Assembly: GCA_965214055.1 (NCBI GenBank)
Contig: OZ243931.1
Coordinates: 1,302,001 to 1,366,000 of the forward strand
From: WTGA01 sp965214055
Lineage (GTDB): Bacteria > Pseudomonadota > Gammaproteobacteria > Arenicellales > Poriferihabitantaceae
Reading direction: 5' to 3'
Length of the DNA: 64,000 nt
Shown here piece after piece: positions 42,743 through 52,035 of this stretch (positions within the stretch are counted from its first letter, which is position 1; every line of letters starts with the position of its first letter). The notes under the pieces were generated by a model. It had not been told where the DNA came from and ran no database searches. It saw only the letters and a program-made list of their open reading frames with translations. The translations under genes were made by a program, and so were the position numbers.

Positions 42743-43243
42743 CTATGAAAAATGCTCCGGAATCCAGACGGGCTGATCGGCGACGGGAGTTTCTACAAGA
42801 TTGTTTCCCTTGCCGCCGCGGTCAACCACCAGAAAACTCTGGGTTCTGTCCAGGACAATCTGGAAATGATGCCAGGTGTTTTTCCGCAGGTTGATGCCCT
42901 GTTTTCCATTTGTGATGAACAGGCACAGGTCGGCAGCACGGACTGTCTCCACTGCCGGGGCAACCAGCACCAAAAATGGATCGTGTCCAAGGGGGATAAA
43001 GGCCTGGCTGCCCAATGGGTGGCGTTCCATCACCGTGACCCGGTGAGGAAGCGGCAGGGGTGCGGTGCGAAAGACACTGACGATGGGTTTCCCGCCCCGG
43101 GCGCTGGCATCGATTTCAAACAAATCGTGATAGCGGGTGGTCAGGCCCTGGTTGATCTGGAACTGCCTGGCCGATTCCAGCTCGATGACTTCCCCGAAGG
43201 ACGCAAATTTTTCTGCGCTCAGGGGAACAGGCTGAAGTTCCAT
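42743..43243 (-). CDS. allA: Ureidoglycolate lyase
   Basis: 166 residues. The cupin-like family is recognised by FASFGEVIELES, NQGLTTRYHDLFEID, GGKPIVSVFRTAPLPLPHRVTVMERHPLGSQAFIPL and GINLRKNTWHHFQIVL. It releases urea and glyoxylate from (S)-ureidoglycolate, the last step of the pathway encoded upstream. The ATG at 43243 lies 19 nt after the alc stop. The glyoxylate product can feed the neighbouring bhc/glcB genes. No urease is visible in the window. Confidence 0.93.
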   Translation of the reverse strand: MELQPVPLSAEKFASFGEVIELESARQFQINQGLTTRYHDLFEIDASARGGKPIVSVFRTAPLPLPHRVTVMERHPLGSQAFIPLGHDPFLVLVAPAVETVRAADLCLFITNGKQGINLRKNTWHHFQIVLDRTQSFLVVDRGGKGNNLVETPVADQPVWIPEHFS

Positions 43244-43262
43244 GATCTGTCTGTTGATCCGT

Positions 43263-44249
43263 TTATTTCGAGATTTCTGCAAACATTCGCAGGCGGCTGA
43301 TGCCGCCGTCCGGATAGATATTCAGACGGACATACCGGACCGTGCCGGTCTCCCTGATTTCATCGGTGAACCGGTGCTCGCAGTCCGCCTGAAGTTTGAC
43401 CGGCGGCAACAATTCATTCCACGATTCACTCTGTGTTTCCATGGAAACGGAATGGTCCAGGTCCAGGTTGGTTCCCTGCACACTGCAGGTATCCGGATAA
43501 TTGCCCTTGAAATGAGCGGTGTCCACGTCGATACGCCGGACCATCCCCGGTCTGGCCAGTGCGATGACGACCCAGTCATGGCCGGGTTCCCGACGTCGCC
43601 GGGTTTCCCAGCCGTCCCCCATATTGACCCCCCGGCCCGGTGCCAGAATATTCCGAACCGAACCATAATGTTCATTGTTGCACGCCATGGCAACCCCGCC
43701 GTTCAGGGACGCGGCAAGGTCCACAAGGTGTCCTTTGGGGAATGTCTCCCAATCCACCCGGGGTTCCGCAAAAACCCGTAACCGTGCGATCCCTCCATCG
43801 GGGTAGATGTTCACCCGGACATGGGTGAAGGGATTCGGGTTATCCACGGAAAAACGGTGTTGACAGTCCCCTTTCAGGTCCTGTTTTTCCAGGAGGGGGT
43901 GCCACAGCGTGTTTTCATCCGGGTCATTGGAACCCGACACACACGCATCCATGGACGCTGCGGGCGGATAGTTTCCGGTGAAGTAGGTGGTGTCGATTTC
44001 AATGCCATGGATCACTCCTGGCCTTGCGAGTTTCACAATGCACCAGTCATGGCCGGGTTTCCGCCGTCGCCGGGTTTCCCAGCCGTCCATCCATTTCCCG
44101 TGGTCATCGTACTTGCCGTCAATAAAGACCGGAGGCAGGTCATTCAGCATCCGCTCCATGGGGGCAAAAAATTCATCGCTGCAGGACAGGGCCTTTGCCC
44201 CTAGCTTGGATGAGGCCAGGTTTACCCAGCGCCGGGAAAAATTGTTCAT
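43263..44249 (-). CDS. alc: Allantoicase
   Basis: 328 residues made of two internal repeats, each with a GWETRRRR(K/E)PGHDW block (residues ~60 and ~225) and a FTGNYPP/FKGNYPD block. The start NFSRRWVNLASSKLGAKALSCSDEFFAP is typical. It hydrolyses allantoate to ureidoglycolate and urea. Its ATG overlaps the puuE stop by four bases (ATGA). The length is family-normal. Confidence 0.95.
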   Translation of the reverse strand: MNNFSRRWVNLASSKLGAKALSCSDEFFAPMERMLNDLPPVFIDGKYDDHGKWMDGWETRRRRKPGHDWCIVKLARPGVIHGIEIDTTYFTGNYPPAASMDACVSGSNDPDENTLWHPLLEKQDLKGDCQHRFSVDNPNPFTHVRVNIYPDGGIARLRVFAEPRVDWETFPKGHLVDLAASLNGGVAMACNNEHYGSVRNILAPGRGVNMGDGWETRRRREPGHDWVVIALARPGMVRRIDVDTAHFKGNYPDTCSVQGTNLDLDHSVSMETQSESWNELLPPVKLQADCEHRFTDEIRETGTVRYVRLNIYPDGGISRLRMFAEISK

Positions 44250-45160
44250 TTGACTTTACCATTGCAGGGAAAACGGCGGTGCCAGTGATTGGCAATGTCC
44301 ACTCTTCGCGACAGCCATACGTACTCTTTGGAAAGAATGTAATCCAGAAACCTGCCCAGCGCCCTGGCCCGGCCGGGCCGCCCGACCAGCCGGCAATGCA
44401 GACCGATGGACATCATTTTCGGAGCCACCCGGCCCTCTTCGTACAGGCAATCGAAGGTGTCCTTCAGGTAACTGAAAAACTGGTCCCCGGAATTGAACCC
44501 CTGGGCGGTGGCGAACCGCATGTCATTGGCATCCAGGGTATACGGTACCATCAACAGCGGTTTGCGGTAATCGGTTGACCAGTAAGGCAGTTCGTCCGCA
44601 TAGGTATCCGAACTGTATACAAACCCCCCGAGTTCCGCGGTAATACGATGGGTATTCGGGCTGGTACGGCCCAGGTAGTAGCCTTTTGGACGGGACCCGG
44701 TCAACCGGGTGTGCAGGGCAATCGCTTCGTACATGTGTTCGATCTCCAGGTTTTCGTCGACGAACTGGTAATCGATCCACCGAAGCCCGTGACTCGCAAT
44801 TTCCCAGTCACTGTCCAGCATGGCTTCAACCACCCGGGGATTTCTCTGGATGGCCATGGCCACGGCAAAAACCGTGACGGGGACTTCTCGTTCCGTAAAC
44901 ATCCTGTGGAGCCGCCAGAACCCAGCCCTGGACCCGTATTCATATATCGATTCCATGTTCATGTGGCGAACCCCCTTATAGGATTGCGCACCCACGATTT
45001 CAGACAGAAAGGCCTCAGACCCCCTGTCGCCATGCAGGACACTGTTTTCCCCACCTTCTTCGTAGTTCAGCACAAACTGCACCGCAATCCGTGCATTGCC
45101 CGGCCAGGCAGGGTCTGGAGGCTTCGGGCCATAGCCCGCCATATTCCTGGGATACGTCAT
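44246..45160 (-). CDS. puuE: Allantoinase (polysaccharide-deacetylase type)
   Basis: 304 residues. The NodB-like barrel is cofactor-independent PuuE: YPRNMAGYGPKPPDPAWPGNARIAVQFVLNYEEGGENSVLHGD, EYGSRAGFWRLHRMF, ASHGLRWIDYQ and GFNSGDQFFSYLKDTFDCLY. It hydrolyses allantoin to allantoate. The ATG at 45160 overlaps the puuD stop (ATGA), and its own stop overlaps alc. The tight packing shows one transcript. Confidence 0.95.
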   Translation of the reverse strand: MTYPRNMAGYGPKPPDPAWPGNARIAVQFVLNYEEGGENSVLHGDRGSEAFLSEIVGAQSYKGVRHMNMESIYEYGSRAGFWRLHRMFTEREVPVTVFAVAMAIQRNPRVVEAMLDSDWEIASHGLRWIDYQFVDENLEIEHMYEAIALHTRLTGSRPKGYYLGRTSPNTHRITAELGGFVYSSDTYADELPYWSTDYRKPLLMVPYTLDANDMRFATAQGFNSGDQFFSYLKDTFDCLYEEGRVAPKMMSIGLHCRLVGRPGRARALGRFLDYILSKEYVWLSRRVDIANHWHRRFPCNGKVK

Positions 45161-46353
45161 GGGCTGTTCCGGTCCGTATTTCGCGAAGAATACCACAATG
45201 AAATGAGGTTCCGTTCTTCATCGGTCATCCCGGTGAGGTTTCCGATGGGCATGGTTCGGGTGACCACGGTGGCCTGGTATATCTGCAGTGAATTGGTTTC
45301 GATCTGCTCCGGGGTATCCAGTACCAGTCCCACCGGCGGTGAGGTGAACCCCCGCTGGGTCGGAGTTTCGGAATGGCAGACCGTACATCGCTCCTGGATC
45401 AGGGGCAGGATGCTTTGGCGGATGTCCCCCTGGACAGGTTCCGCGGGTTTCAGTGTGGGGGCCGTCCACCACATCACCCCAAGCATGCCAACAAATGCCA
45501 CGGGCAAAATCCACCACAGGGATTTCGTTGTCCGCCGGACATTGTAATAGTGCCGGACGGCGACACTGGCCGCCGAGATCAAAAAAAGGATGGCCCAGTT
45601 CCAGTGATGTCCATAGGTACTCGGGAAATGACTGCTGATCATCGTGAACAGAACGGGCAGCGTAAAGTAATTGTTGTGGGTAGAGCGCAGCAACCCGTTC
45701 GCACCGACTGCGGGATTCAGGGGCCGTTTCTGCGCCAGGGCCCGGACCATTTCCTTTTGGGACGGGATGATGACAAAAAAAACATTCCCCACCATCATGG
45801 TTCCCATGACGGCACCGACATGGATGTATGCGCCGCGTCCACTGAACACTTCGCTGAGGAACCAGGCCAGCAGGACCAGATAACCGGCAATGGTGATTCC
45901 GAGCAGTGCGGCGGATTTTTGCAGGGGGGAGCGGCACAGGATATCGTATACAAACCAGGAGCCCAGAACCGAAACGGTGGACAGGATGATTGCTTCCGCC
46001 GGGGACAGGTCCCTGACCGCGGGGTCGATGAGAAACAACCGGGCGTTGAAGTAATAGACAATAATCAGCAGGGTGATGCCGCTCAGCCAGGTGAGGTAGG
46101 CCTCCCATTTGAACCAGTGCAGTTCCACCGGCAGCTTTTCCGGCCCGGTCTTGAACTTTTCCAGGTAGTAAAACCCCCCGCCATGGACGGCCCACAGATG
46201 CCCGGCGATGCCGGCCTTCCCGGGGGATTGCCGGTTCAGGTTGTTTTCCAGCCAGTTAAAATAAAAGGAAGCGCCGATCCACGCTACCCCAACGATGAAG
46301 TGAATCCAGCGTACCAGCAGGTTGCCCCATTCGTGTAGGTGGCCTTCAATCAT
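45157..46353 (-). CDS. puuD: Urate hydroxylase PuuD (membrane, cytochrome c-linked)
   Basis: 398 residues. Eight or so membrane spans of the DUF989/UraX type begin NLLVRWIHFIVGVAWIGASFYFNWLENNL. They are followed by a C-terminal cytochrome c-like domain with CTVCH (haem c attachment) and a Met ligand candidate in TRTMPIGNLTGMTDEER. It oxidises urate to 5-hydroxyisourate, passing electrons to the respiratory chain. Hydroxyisourate hydrolase and OHCU decarboxylase genes, needed to reach allantoin, are not visible. It is the first catabolic gene after the TetR regulator. Confidence 0.94.
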   Translation of the reverse strand: MIEGHLHEWGNLLVRWIHFIVGVAWIGASFYFNWLENNLNRQSPGKAGIAGHLWAVHGGGFYYLEKFKTGPEKLPVELHWFKWEAYLTWLSGITLLIIVYYFNARLFLIDPAVRDLSPAEAIILSTVSVLGSWFVYDILCRSPLQKSAALLGITIAGYLVLLAWFLSEVFSGRGAYIHVGAVMGTMMVGNVFFVIIPSQKEMVRALAQKRPLNPAVGANGLLRSTHNNYFTLPVLFTMISSHFPSTYGHHWNWAILFLISAASVAVRHYYNVRRTTKSLWWILPVAFVGMLGVMWWTAPTLKPAEPVQGDIRQSILPLIQERCTVCHSETPTQRGFTSPPVGLVLDTPEQIETNSLQIYQATVVTRTMPIGNLTGMTDEERNLISLWYSSRNTDRNSP

Positions 46354-46371
46354 TTTATCCCGGAAGCCGTC

Positions 46372-47028
46372 TCAATCATCCGGGCACTCATCCAGGCCGC
46401 AGATTCGCAGCACCATCGTGGTCAGGGAGGTGGACTGGTCGGCAAAATCCCGTCGGGTCAACTTCGGTTTCTGATACACCGACTTGATCTGGAATTCAGA
46501 GCAGGCAAAATGCTGGGTGCTGGCCCAGATCATGAATATCAGGTGATAAGGGTCTACGGGGGCAATTTTCCCGTTTTCCACCCACTGTGCAATGACGCTG
46601 GCGCGGGTTTGGGTCCAGCGGTTCATTTTGTCATTCAGCTTCTCACTCAGATGGGGGGCGCCATGAAGCATTTCACTCGTGAATATGCGGGTGGCCTGGG
46701 GGTGGAGCCGGGTAAATTCCACTTTCATCCGGACAAACTCCGACAGCACAATCCGGGGGTCGTCGTTGGCATCCAGGGTTTTGAATGTCTGGTCCCACAG
46801 GTCCACCACGCCTTCGAGTACCGCGTTATACAGTTCGGACTTGCTGCGGAAATAATAATGCACATTTGCCTTGGGCAGGCCGGCCTGGTCTGCAATGCGC
46901 TGCATCCTGGCACCGCCGTAGCTGTATTTCTCGAACTCGTTTTCAGCCGATTTGAGAATCAGCTGTTTTTTCTCCAACCCGATGCTGGTGGTTTTTCTTC
47001 TCGGTTTGGACACGGGAGCGGAATCCAT
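46372..47028 (-). CDS. TetR-family regulator, RutR-like
   Basis: 218 residues from the ATG at 47028 (a TTG at 47040 is possible). The HTH is GLEKKQLILKSAENEFEKYSYGGARMQRIADQAGLPKANVHYYFRSKSELYNAVL. The C-terminal domain (RIFTSEMLHGAPHLSEKLNDKMNRWTQTRASVIAQWVENGKI) is the YcdC/RutR type that senses pyrimidines or purine-like ligands. It lies between the transporter and catabolic genes of the purine operon. Two sequences resembling the RutR box TTGACCA-N2-TGGTCAA occur at the promoters of this regulon, supporting local control. Confidence 0.87.
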   Translation of the reverse strand: MDSAPVSKPRRKTTSIGLEKKQLILKSAENEFEKYSYGGARMQRIADQAGLPKANVHYYFRSKSELYNAVLEGVVDLWDQTFKTLDANDDPRIVLSEFVRMKVEFTRLHPQATRIFTSEMLHGAPHLSEKLNDKMNRWTQTRASVIAQWVENGKIAPVDPYHLIFMIWASTQHFACSEFQIKSVYQKPKLTRRDFADQSTSLTTMVLRICGLDECPDD

Positions 47029-47037
47029 ACTTTCAGA

Positions 47038-47065
47038 CAAAGCCCTTCATGCATGAAGGGCTTTG
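47038..47065. repeat. 28-bp perfect palindrome between bmp-type gene and tetR
   Basis: CAAAGCCCTTCATG is followed at once by its exact reverse complement. It sits 20 nt after the binding-protein stop and ends just before the regulator start. There is no T-tract on the minus strand, so it is not a classic terminator. In mRNA it would be a long stem that could limit readthrough or protect the upstream transcript; as DNA it could be an operator. Confidence 0.85.
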
Positions 47066-47085
47066 CAAACCTGAATCAAACAGGG

Positions 47086-48180
47086 CTATTGCCCTCCCAA
47101 TTCTCCCTGAACGCCTTCGACGTACCAGTCCATTCCAAGGAGCACCCCGTCATCCAGGGTTTCCCCTTCACCAATCACCTGTTCTCCGGCCTGATTGTTG
47201 ATCGGGCCATCAAAGGAGTGCATCGTACCGTTGACAATTCCTTCCCTGACCGCATCCGCCGCCGCACGCACCTCGGCAGGCACGACATCCCCATACGGGG
47301 CAAATCCCACCATGCCGGACTTGATTCCATCCCAGACATCCTGGGATTCCCAGGTGCCCTCCATCAGTGCCCTGACCCGGCTGACATAATAGGGATTCCA
47401 GTCATCAATGATGGAGGTCAGTTGTGCACGGGGTGCAAACGCACTCATGTCCGATGCCTGCCCAAACGCATACACTCCCCTTTGTTCGGCAACCTGGAGT
47501 GGCGCGGGTGAATCGGTGTGCTGGGTAATGATGTCGGCCCCCTGGTCAATCAGGGCCTTGGCGGCATCCCCTTCCTTGCCCGGGTCGTACCACGAATTCA
47601 CCCAGACCACCTTGGCCACTGCATCCGGATTGACTTTGCGCATGGCCAGCATAAAGGCATTGATTCCCCGAACCACTTCCGGAATCGGGAACGAGGCGAT
47701 ATACCCGACAACGCCGGTTTTGCTCATGTGGCCTGCAATGGTACCCAGAACCGTCCGGCCTTCATAGAATCTGGCGGAATAGGTGCTCAGGTTGTCCGCG
47801 CGCTTGTACCCGGTTGCATGTTCGAATTTGACATCCGGAAACTGTTTGGCAACCTTTAAAGTGGGATTCATATAGCCAAACGAGGTGGTAAAGATGATGT
47901 TATGCCCGGTGGTTGCCAGATTCCGGATGACACGCTCGGAATCGGCGCCCTCTGCGACACTTTCGACAAACGTCGTGGCCACTCCCAGTTCCTTTTCAAC
48001 GGCCAGTCGGCCCTGGTCGTGTCGGTACGTCCATCCATGGTCCCCCACCGGGCCGACATAGACGAAGCCCACTTTGATATCTTCGGCCTGGGCGCTCGTG
48101 CCGGCGACCATCATTGTTGCCGCCAGAAAGAGCGCAGGGATGGATTTCAGTATCCTGAACAGACTAAGGTTGATTTTCAT
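47086..48180 (-). CDS. BMP-family ABC transporter substrate-binding protein (nucleoside/nucleobase)
   Basis: 364 residues with a signal peptide (SIPALFLAATMMVAGTSAQAED). The BMP/Med fold is shown by IKVGFVYVGPVGDHGWTYRHDQGRLAVEKELG, NIIFTTSFGYMNPTLKVAKQFPDVKFEHATGYK, VGYIASFPIPEVVRGINAFMLAMRKVNP and DIITQHTDSPAPLQVAEQRGVYAFGQASDM. Family members bind nucleosides or, in this genomic setting, oxopurines. It is the periplasmic receptor for the ABC transporter encoded just upstream in the same direction. Confidence 0.92.
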   Translation of the reverse strand: MKINLSLFRILKSIPALFLAATMMVAGTSAQAEDIKVGFVYVGPVGDHGWTYRHDQGRLAVEKELGVATTFVESVAEGADSERVIRNLATTGHNIIFTTSFGYMNPTLKVAKQFPDVKFEHATGYKRADNLSTYSARFYEGRTVLGTIAGHMSKTGVVGYIASFPIPEVVRGINAFMLAMRKVNPDAVAKVVWVNSWYDPGKEGDAAKALIDQGADIITQHTDSPAPLQVAEQRGVYAFGQASDMSAFAPRAQLTSIIDDWNPYYVSRVRALMEGTWESQDVWDGIKSGMVGFAPYGDVVPAEVRAAADAVREGIVNGTMHSFDGPINNQAGEQVIGEGETLDDGVLLGMDWYVEGVQGELGGQ

Positions 48181-48281
48181 TTTGAATTATCCTCAAGGTT
48201 GAATTTAAGTGAAGGTTTAAGTGGTATCAGGGTGTTTGCCCGCCACCGCGGCGGACCCCCGGAAGTAACTGGAATGGATCA

Positions 48282-49205
48282 TCATGCTGTGGGATGAAAG
48301 GGCTTGCCGATGCACATGGGGGCATTGAGTTTAATCTTGTTGACATCACGGGAAATGATCACAAGCACCAGGATGGTGGCCAAATACGGCAACATCGACA
48401 TGATTTGAGCGGGAACACCCACTCCAAACGCCTGGGCATGCAGTTGAAAAATGGTAATGCCACCGAATAAATAGGCCCCAAAGAATACACGCCATGGGCG
48501 CCAGGTTGCAAAAACCACCAGTGCCAGGGCAATCCAGCCACGACCGGCGCTCATGTTTTCTATCCACAGCGGGGAGTAGGCGAGGGAAAGATAGGCCCCT
48601 GCCAGGCCAGCCATCCCGCCGCCAAACAGTATGGCCATATACCGGATTCGGATCACCGGGTAGCCAATGGCATGTGCCGCATCGTGGGAATTTCCCACGG
48701 CGCGCAGAATCAGTCCCGGCCGGGTGTTTTTGAGAAACCAGGCCACAAGAAACACCAGGACAAACGAACCGTATACCAGGATATCGTGCTGAAACAGCAA
48801 TGGCCCGATCACGGGGATGGAGGACAGAAGCGGTATGGAGAGCTTGGGAAGGCCGTCGTACGCGATTCCCACCAGGTCCTGCCCGATCAGTGCACTGACG
48901 CCAATCCCGAAGATCGTAAGGGCCAGACCGGTGGCGACCTGGGTCGCCTGAAACCCCAGTACCAGCAGTGCGAAAATCGATGCCAGCAACGCGCCCGCCG
49001 CCAGCCCGGCAAAAATCGCCAGGGTTGCACTCCCTGTGCTGTGAATGGTGGCGAATCCGGCCACCGCGCCAACCAGGATCATTCCTTCCACCCCCAGGTT
49101 GAGCACCCCGGACTTCTCGGTGATCATTTCTCCCAGGGAGGCATAGACCAGAGGGGTCGCCGCCGTGATGATCGTCAGGATTGCCGCAACCAGGATATCA
49201 GCCAT
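48282..49205 (-). CDS. ABC transporter permease (nucleoside-type, BPD_transp_2)
   Basis: 307 residues with eight to ten hydrophobic spans. YASLGEMITEKSGVLNLGVEGMILVGAVAGF is the family signature for purine-nucleoside/BMP-linked permeases, with GGGMAGLAGAYLSLAYSPLWIENMSAGRGWIALALVVFATWRPW further on. It forms a heteromeric channel with the permease encoded just upstream, whose stop it overlaps by 8 nt. Confidence 0.92.
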   Translation of the reverse strand: MADILVAAILTIITAATPLVYASLGEMITEKSGVLNLGVEGMILVGAVAGFATIHSTGSATLAIFAGLAAGALLASIFALLVLGFQATQVATGLALTIFGIGVSALIGQDLVGIAYDGLPKLSIPLLSSIPVIGPLLFQHDILVYGSFVLVFLVAWFLKNTRPGLILRAVGNSHDAAHAIGYPVIRIRYMAILFGGGMAGLAGAYLSLAYSPLWIENMSAGRGWIALALVVFATWRPWRVFFGAYLFGGITIFQLHAQAFGVGVPAQIMSMLPYLATILVLVIISRDVNKIKLNAPMCIGKPFHPTA

Positions 49206-50277
49206 ACCTTTCTCCCCGGGTCATATTAAAACGGAACTGGTAGGCAATGAGCACATCGCAGGCCAGCAGGAAGAAAAGCAGCATTCCCTGGAATACGCCG
49301 GTGACGGCCAGGGGCAGGTTCATGGTGATTTGTGCCGATTCCCCACCCAGGTAGGACAGGGCCAGCAGCAGACCCGCAAAAAATACCCCCACCGGGTGTA
49401 GCCGGCCCACAAACGCAACAATAATCGCCGTAAAGCCGTATCCCGGTGAAATGACCGGCAGCAACTGGCCAATTGGCCCGGAAACCTCAAACAAACCGGC
49501 CAGGCCGGCCATTCCCCCACCGAGCAGCAGGGAAAACCAGATGACCCGGTTAACACTGAATCCCGCATGCCGGCCAGCCAGGGGAGCCTGGCCCACCACC
49601 TTGATCTGGAATCCAACAATGGTCCTGGACATGAGGACCCAGACCGCTGCCACCGCTGCAATGGTAATGATCCACCCAAGATGCAGCCGGGTGCCCTCCC
49701 AGATAACCGGCAACGTAGCGGAATCACTGAAAATCCTGGATTCCGGGAAGTTGAATCCATCCGGGTCTCTCCACGGACCGTGCACCAGGACGCTGAGCAA
49801 TAACGTTGCCACATAGGTCAGCATCAGGCTGGTGAGGATTTCGTTTGCATTGAACCGGGTTTTTAACAATGCCGGGATCGCTGCCCACATCATACCGCCG
49901 AGAATACCGCTGATCATCATCAACGGCAGCACGAAAACAGAATCCACCCCGTAAAACAACAGGGCGACTCCCCCGCCACAAATGGCCCCGAGTGTCAGCT
50001 GGCCCTCTGCGCCAATGTTCCAGACGTTGGCGCGAAACCCCACGGACAAAGCGACACCAATCAATATCAGGGGGGTCGCTTTGACCCCCAATTCGGCCCA
50101 GCCGTATTTGTGCGTGATGGGTTCCACAAAAAACGCATACAGGGCCTTGCCGGATTCCACGCCCATGACCTGGAACAGGACAATGCCTGAAATCAGGGTC
50201 ATGACCAGGGCGATGACCGGCGACAGGTACACCATCAACTGTGAATGTTCGGGTCGTTTAACCAGGCTGACAAACAT
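49198..50277 (-). CDS. ABC transporter permease (nucleoside-type, first subunit)
   Basis: 359 residues from the ATG at 50277. It has multiple spans, FRANVWNIGAEGQLTLGAICGGGVAL and FSLLLGGGMAGLAGLFEVSGPIGQLLPVISPGYGFTAIIVAFVGRLHPVGVFFAGLLLA. Its 5' end overlaps the ATPase gene by about 20 nt and its 3' end overlaps the second permease. This is the larger partner of the two transmembrane subunits. An upstream in-frame start at 50307 is unlikely. Confidence 0.92.
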   Translation of the reverse strand: MFVSLVKRPEHSQLMVYLSPVIALVMTLISGIVLFQVMGVESGKALYAFFVEPITHKYGWAELGVKATPLILIGVALSVGFRANVWNIGAEGQLTLGAICGGGVALLFYGVDSVFVLPLMMISGILGGMMWAAIPALLKTRFNANEILTSLMLTYVATLLLSVLVHGPWRDPDGFNFPESRIFSDSATLPVIWEGTRLHLGWIITIAAVAAVWVLMSRTIVGFQIKVVGQAPLAGRHAGFSVNRVIWFSLLLGGGMAGLAGLFEVSGPIGQLLPVISPGYGFTAIIVAFVGRLHPVGVFFAGLLLALSYLGGESAQITMNLPLAVTGVFQGMLLFFLLACDVLIAYQFRFNMTRGERYG

Positions 50278-51823
50278 CGCGGCTCTCTTCGGTTGCCGGG
50301 TTCTCAATCCCCGCCATCATCATTCCGATTTGCTCAATGGTAATTTCAGATGCCGGGGCAGTCCCGGTCAGTGTGCCGGCACAAATGGCGGCAATCCGGT
50401 CGCAAAGACTCATCAATTCATCCAGGTCCTGGGAGATCACCAGAACTGCGGTGCCATTTTCCGCCAGCCTGTGCAGTGCGCGGTGAATGGTTTGTGCTGC
50501 CCCGGCATCGACTCCCCAGGTCGGTTGTGAAACCACCAGCACCGAAGGGGTCTGGTTGATTTCCCGGCCGACGATGAACTTTTGCAGATTGCCCCCGGAC
50601 AGGCTGCGGGCTTCGGCAGATATCCCGCTGGACATGACGTTGAAGCTCTCCAGGATCTCAAGGCAAAAAGACTTGCAGCGACGGGTGTCGACAAATCCTG
50701 CCTTGACCAGGCCCAGCCGTTGAAAAGCCGTGAGCAGGGTATTGTGCAGCAGGGTCATTCCGGGAACCGCGCCGTAACCCAGCCGTTCCTCCGGGATGGA
50801 AGAGATGCCGAGACCCCGCCGTTGATTCGGGCTCTGGTCGGCGCAGGGTTTCTGATTGATTTTAATGGCCTGTGCAGGCTGGCAGACCTCCTCGCCATTG
50901 ATTGCCCGCAGCAATTCATCCTGACCGTTTCCGGCAACCCCTGCAATGCCCACAATCTCGCCGCTTTGAACCTTGAGCCGGATGTCTTTCAGGCTGATAC
51001 TGAACTGGTCGGTGGCGGGATGGTGCAATCCATCGATTTCGAGGCGTACTTCCCCGACGGTGCGGTGATGCCGGGCCGGGGCGGCCTGGAGGGCTTCCCC
51101 CATCATTTTGGCCGCCAGGGATTGCGGGGTCTCCCTTTCCACTTCGACGCTTGCCACCACTTTGCCGCTGCGCAGAATGGTGGCCCTTCGGCACAGTGCC
51201 TTGATTTCATTCAGTTTGTGGCTGATATATAAAATGGCCACCCCTTCCTCGGAAAGCCGGTTCAGGGTCTCAAAGAGCTTGGTCACTTCCTGGGGGGTCA
51301 ATACCGACGTGGGCTCATCCATCACCAGGAGCTGGGGGTCCTGCAACAGGCACCGGATGATTTCGATTCGCTGGCGCTCCCCCACCGAAAGGGTGTACAC
51401 ATGTCTTCGCGGGTCCAGGGGCAGGCCGTAGCGGTTGGAGATCTCGACAATTCGATTTTCCAGTTCGGACTGGTTGGTTCCCCGAGCCATCCCCAGGGCA
51501 ATATTTTCCAGCACGGACATGGAATCAAACAGTGAAAAATGCTGGAAAACCATGACAATGCCCAGGGCCCTGGCTACCGCAGGGTTTCGAATGTTGACCG
51601 GTTCGTTTTTCCATGACATGACCCCGGCATCGGGTTTCAGGATGCCGTAGATCATTTTTACCAGGGTGGATTTTCCCGCTCCATTTTCTCCCAGCAAAGC
51701 ATGGATTTCTCCTTCCATGACCTCCAGATCCACGGCATCATTGGCAAGCACGCCGGGAAAGGATTTGGTCATTCCCTGCAGCTGCAACAGCGGCGGCATC
51801 ATTCGTGTCTGGTCATGCGGCAT
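50258..51823 (-). CDS. ABC transporter ATPase with two nucleotide-binding domains (nucleoside-type)
   Basis: 521 residues. The first NBD has Walker A GENGAGKSTLVKMIYG, signature TLSVGERQRIEIIRCLL and Walker B LLVMDEPTSVLTPQE. The second is degenerate, with VGIAGVAGNGQDELLRAINGEE, SLSGGNLQKFIVGREI and VLVVSQPTWGVDAGAAQ, as usual for this family. It is the first gene of the long minus-strand purine operon (ATPase, two permeases, binding protein, TetR, puuD, puuE, alc, allA). It is divergent from the 8-oxoguanine deaminase gene. Confidence 0.93.
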   Translation of the reverse strand: MPHDQTRMMPPLLQLQGMTKSFPGVLANDAVDLEVMEGEIHALLGENGAGKSTLVKMIYGILKPDAGVMSWKNEPVNIRNPAVARALGIVMVFQHFSLFDSMSVLENIALGMARGTNQSELENRIVEISNRYGLPLDPRRHVYTLSVGERQRIEIIRCLLQDPQLLVMDEPTSVLTPQEVTKLFETLNRLSEEGVAILYISHKLNEIKALCRRATILRSGKVVASVEVERETPQSLAAKMMGEALQAAPARHHRTVGEVRLEIDGLHHPATDQFSISLKDIRLKVQSGEIVGIAGVAGNGQDELLRAINGEEVCQPAQAIKINQKPCADQSPNQRRGLGISSIPEERLGYGAVPGMTLLHNTLLTAFQRLGLVKAGFVDTRRCKSFCLEILESFNVMSSGISAEARSLSGGNLQKFIVGREINQTPSVLVVSQPTWGVDAGAAQTIHRALHRLAENGTAVLVISQDLDELMSLCDRIAAICAGTLTGTAPASEITIEQIGMMMAGIENPATEESRDVCQPG

Positions 51824-51891
51824 TGTTTTCGACAGGGCGTAGGCGGCAGGTTCTTCGCCAGTATATGTGATATTTTTTCCAGATACAAAGT

Positions 51892-51907
51892 TTGACCAAA
51901 CAGTCAG
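51892..51907. promoter_or_regulatory. RutR-like box in the divergent promoter region
   Basis: TTGACCA-AA-CAGTCAG: the left half is a perfect RutR half-site and TGAC-N6-GTCA symmetry is kept; the right half matches 5 of 7. It lies between the ABC ATPase gene and the deaminase gene, a place from which both directions of the purine regulon could be controlled by the local TetR protein. Confidence 0.5.
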
Positions 51908-52035
51908 AAATCAGGCGCATTGTAGACTATAATTCGGGTTCTTTTCAAACTATTTGAGTATAGTAAAATGAATGGGAGCCGATTGTATCCAAAACCGCCA
52001 CTGACACAAAATTCAGTGCCAATCCATTTTGTACA

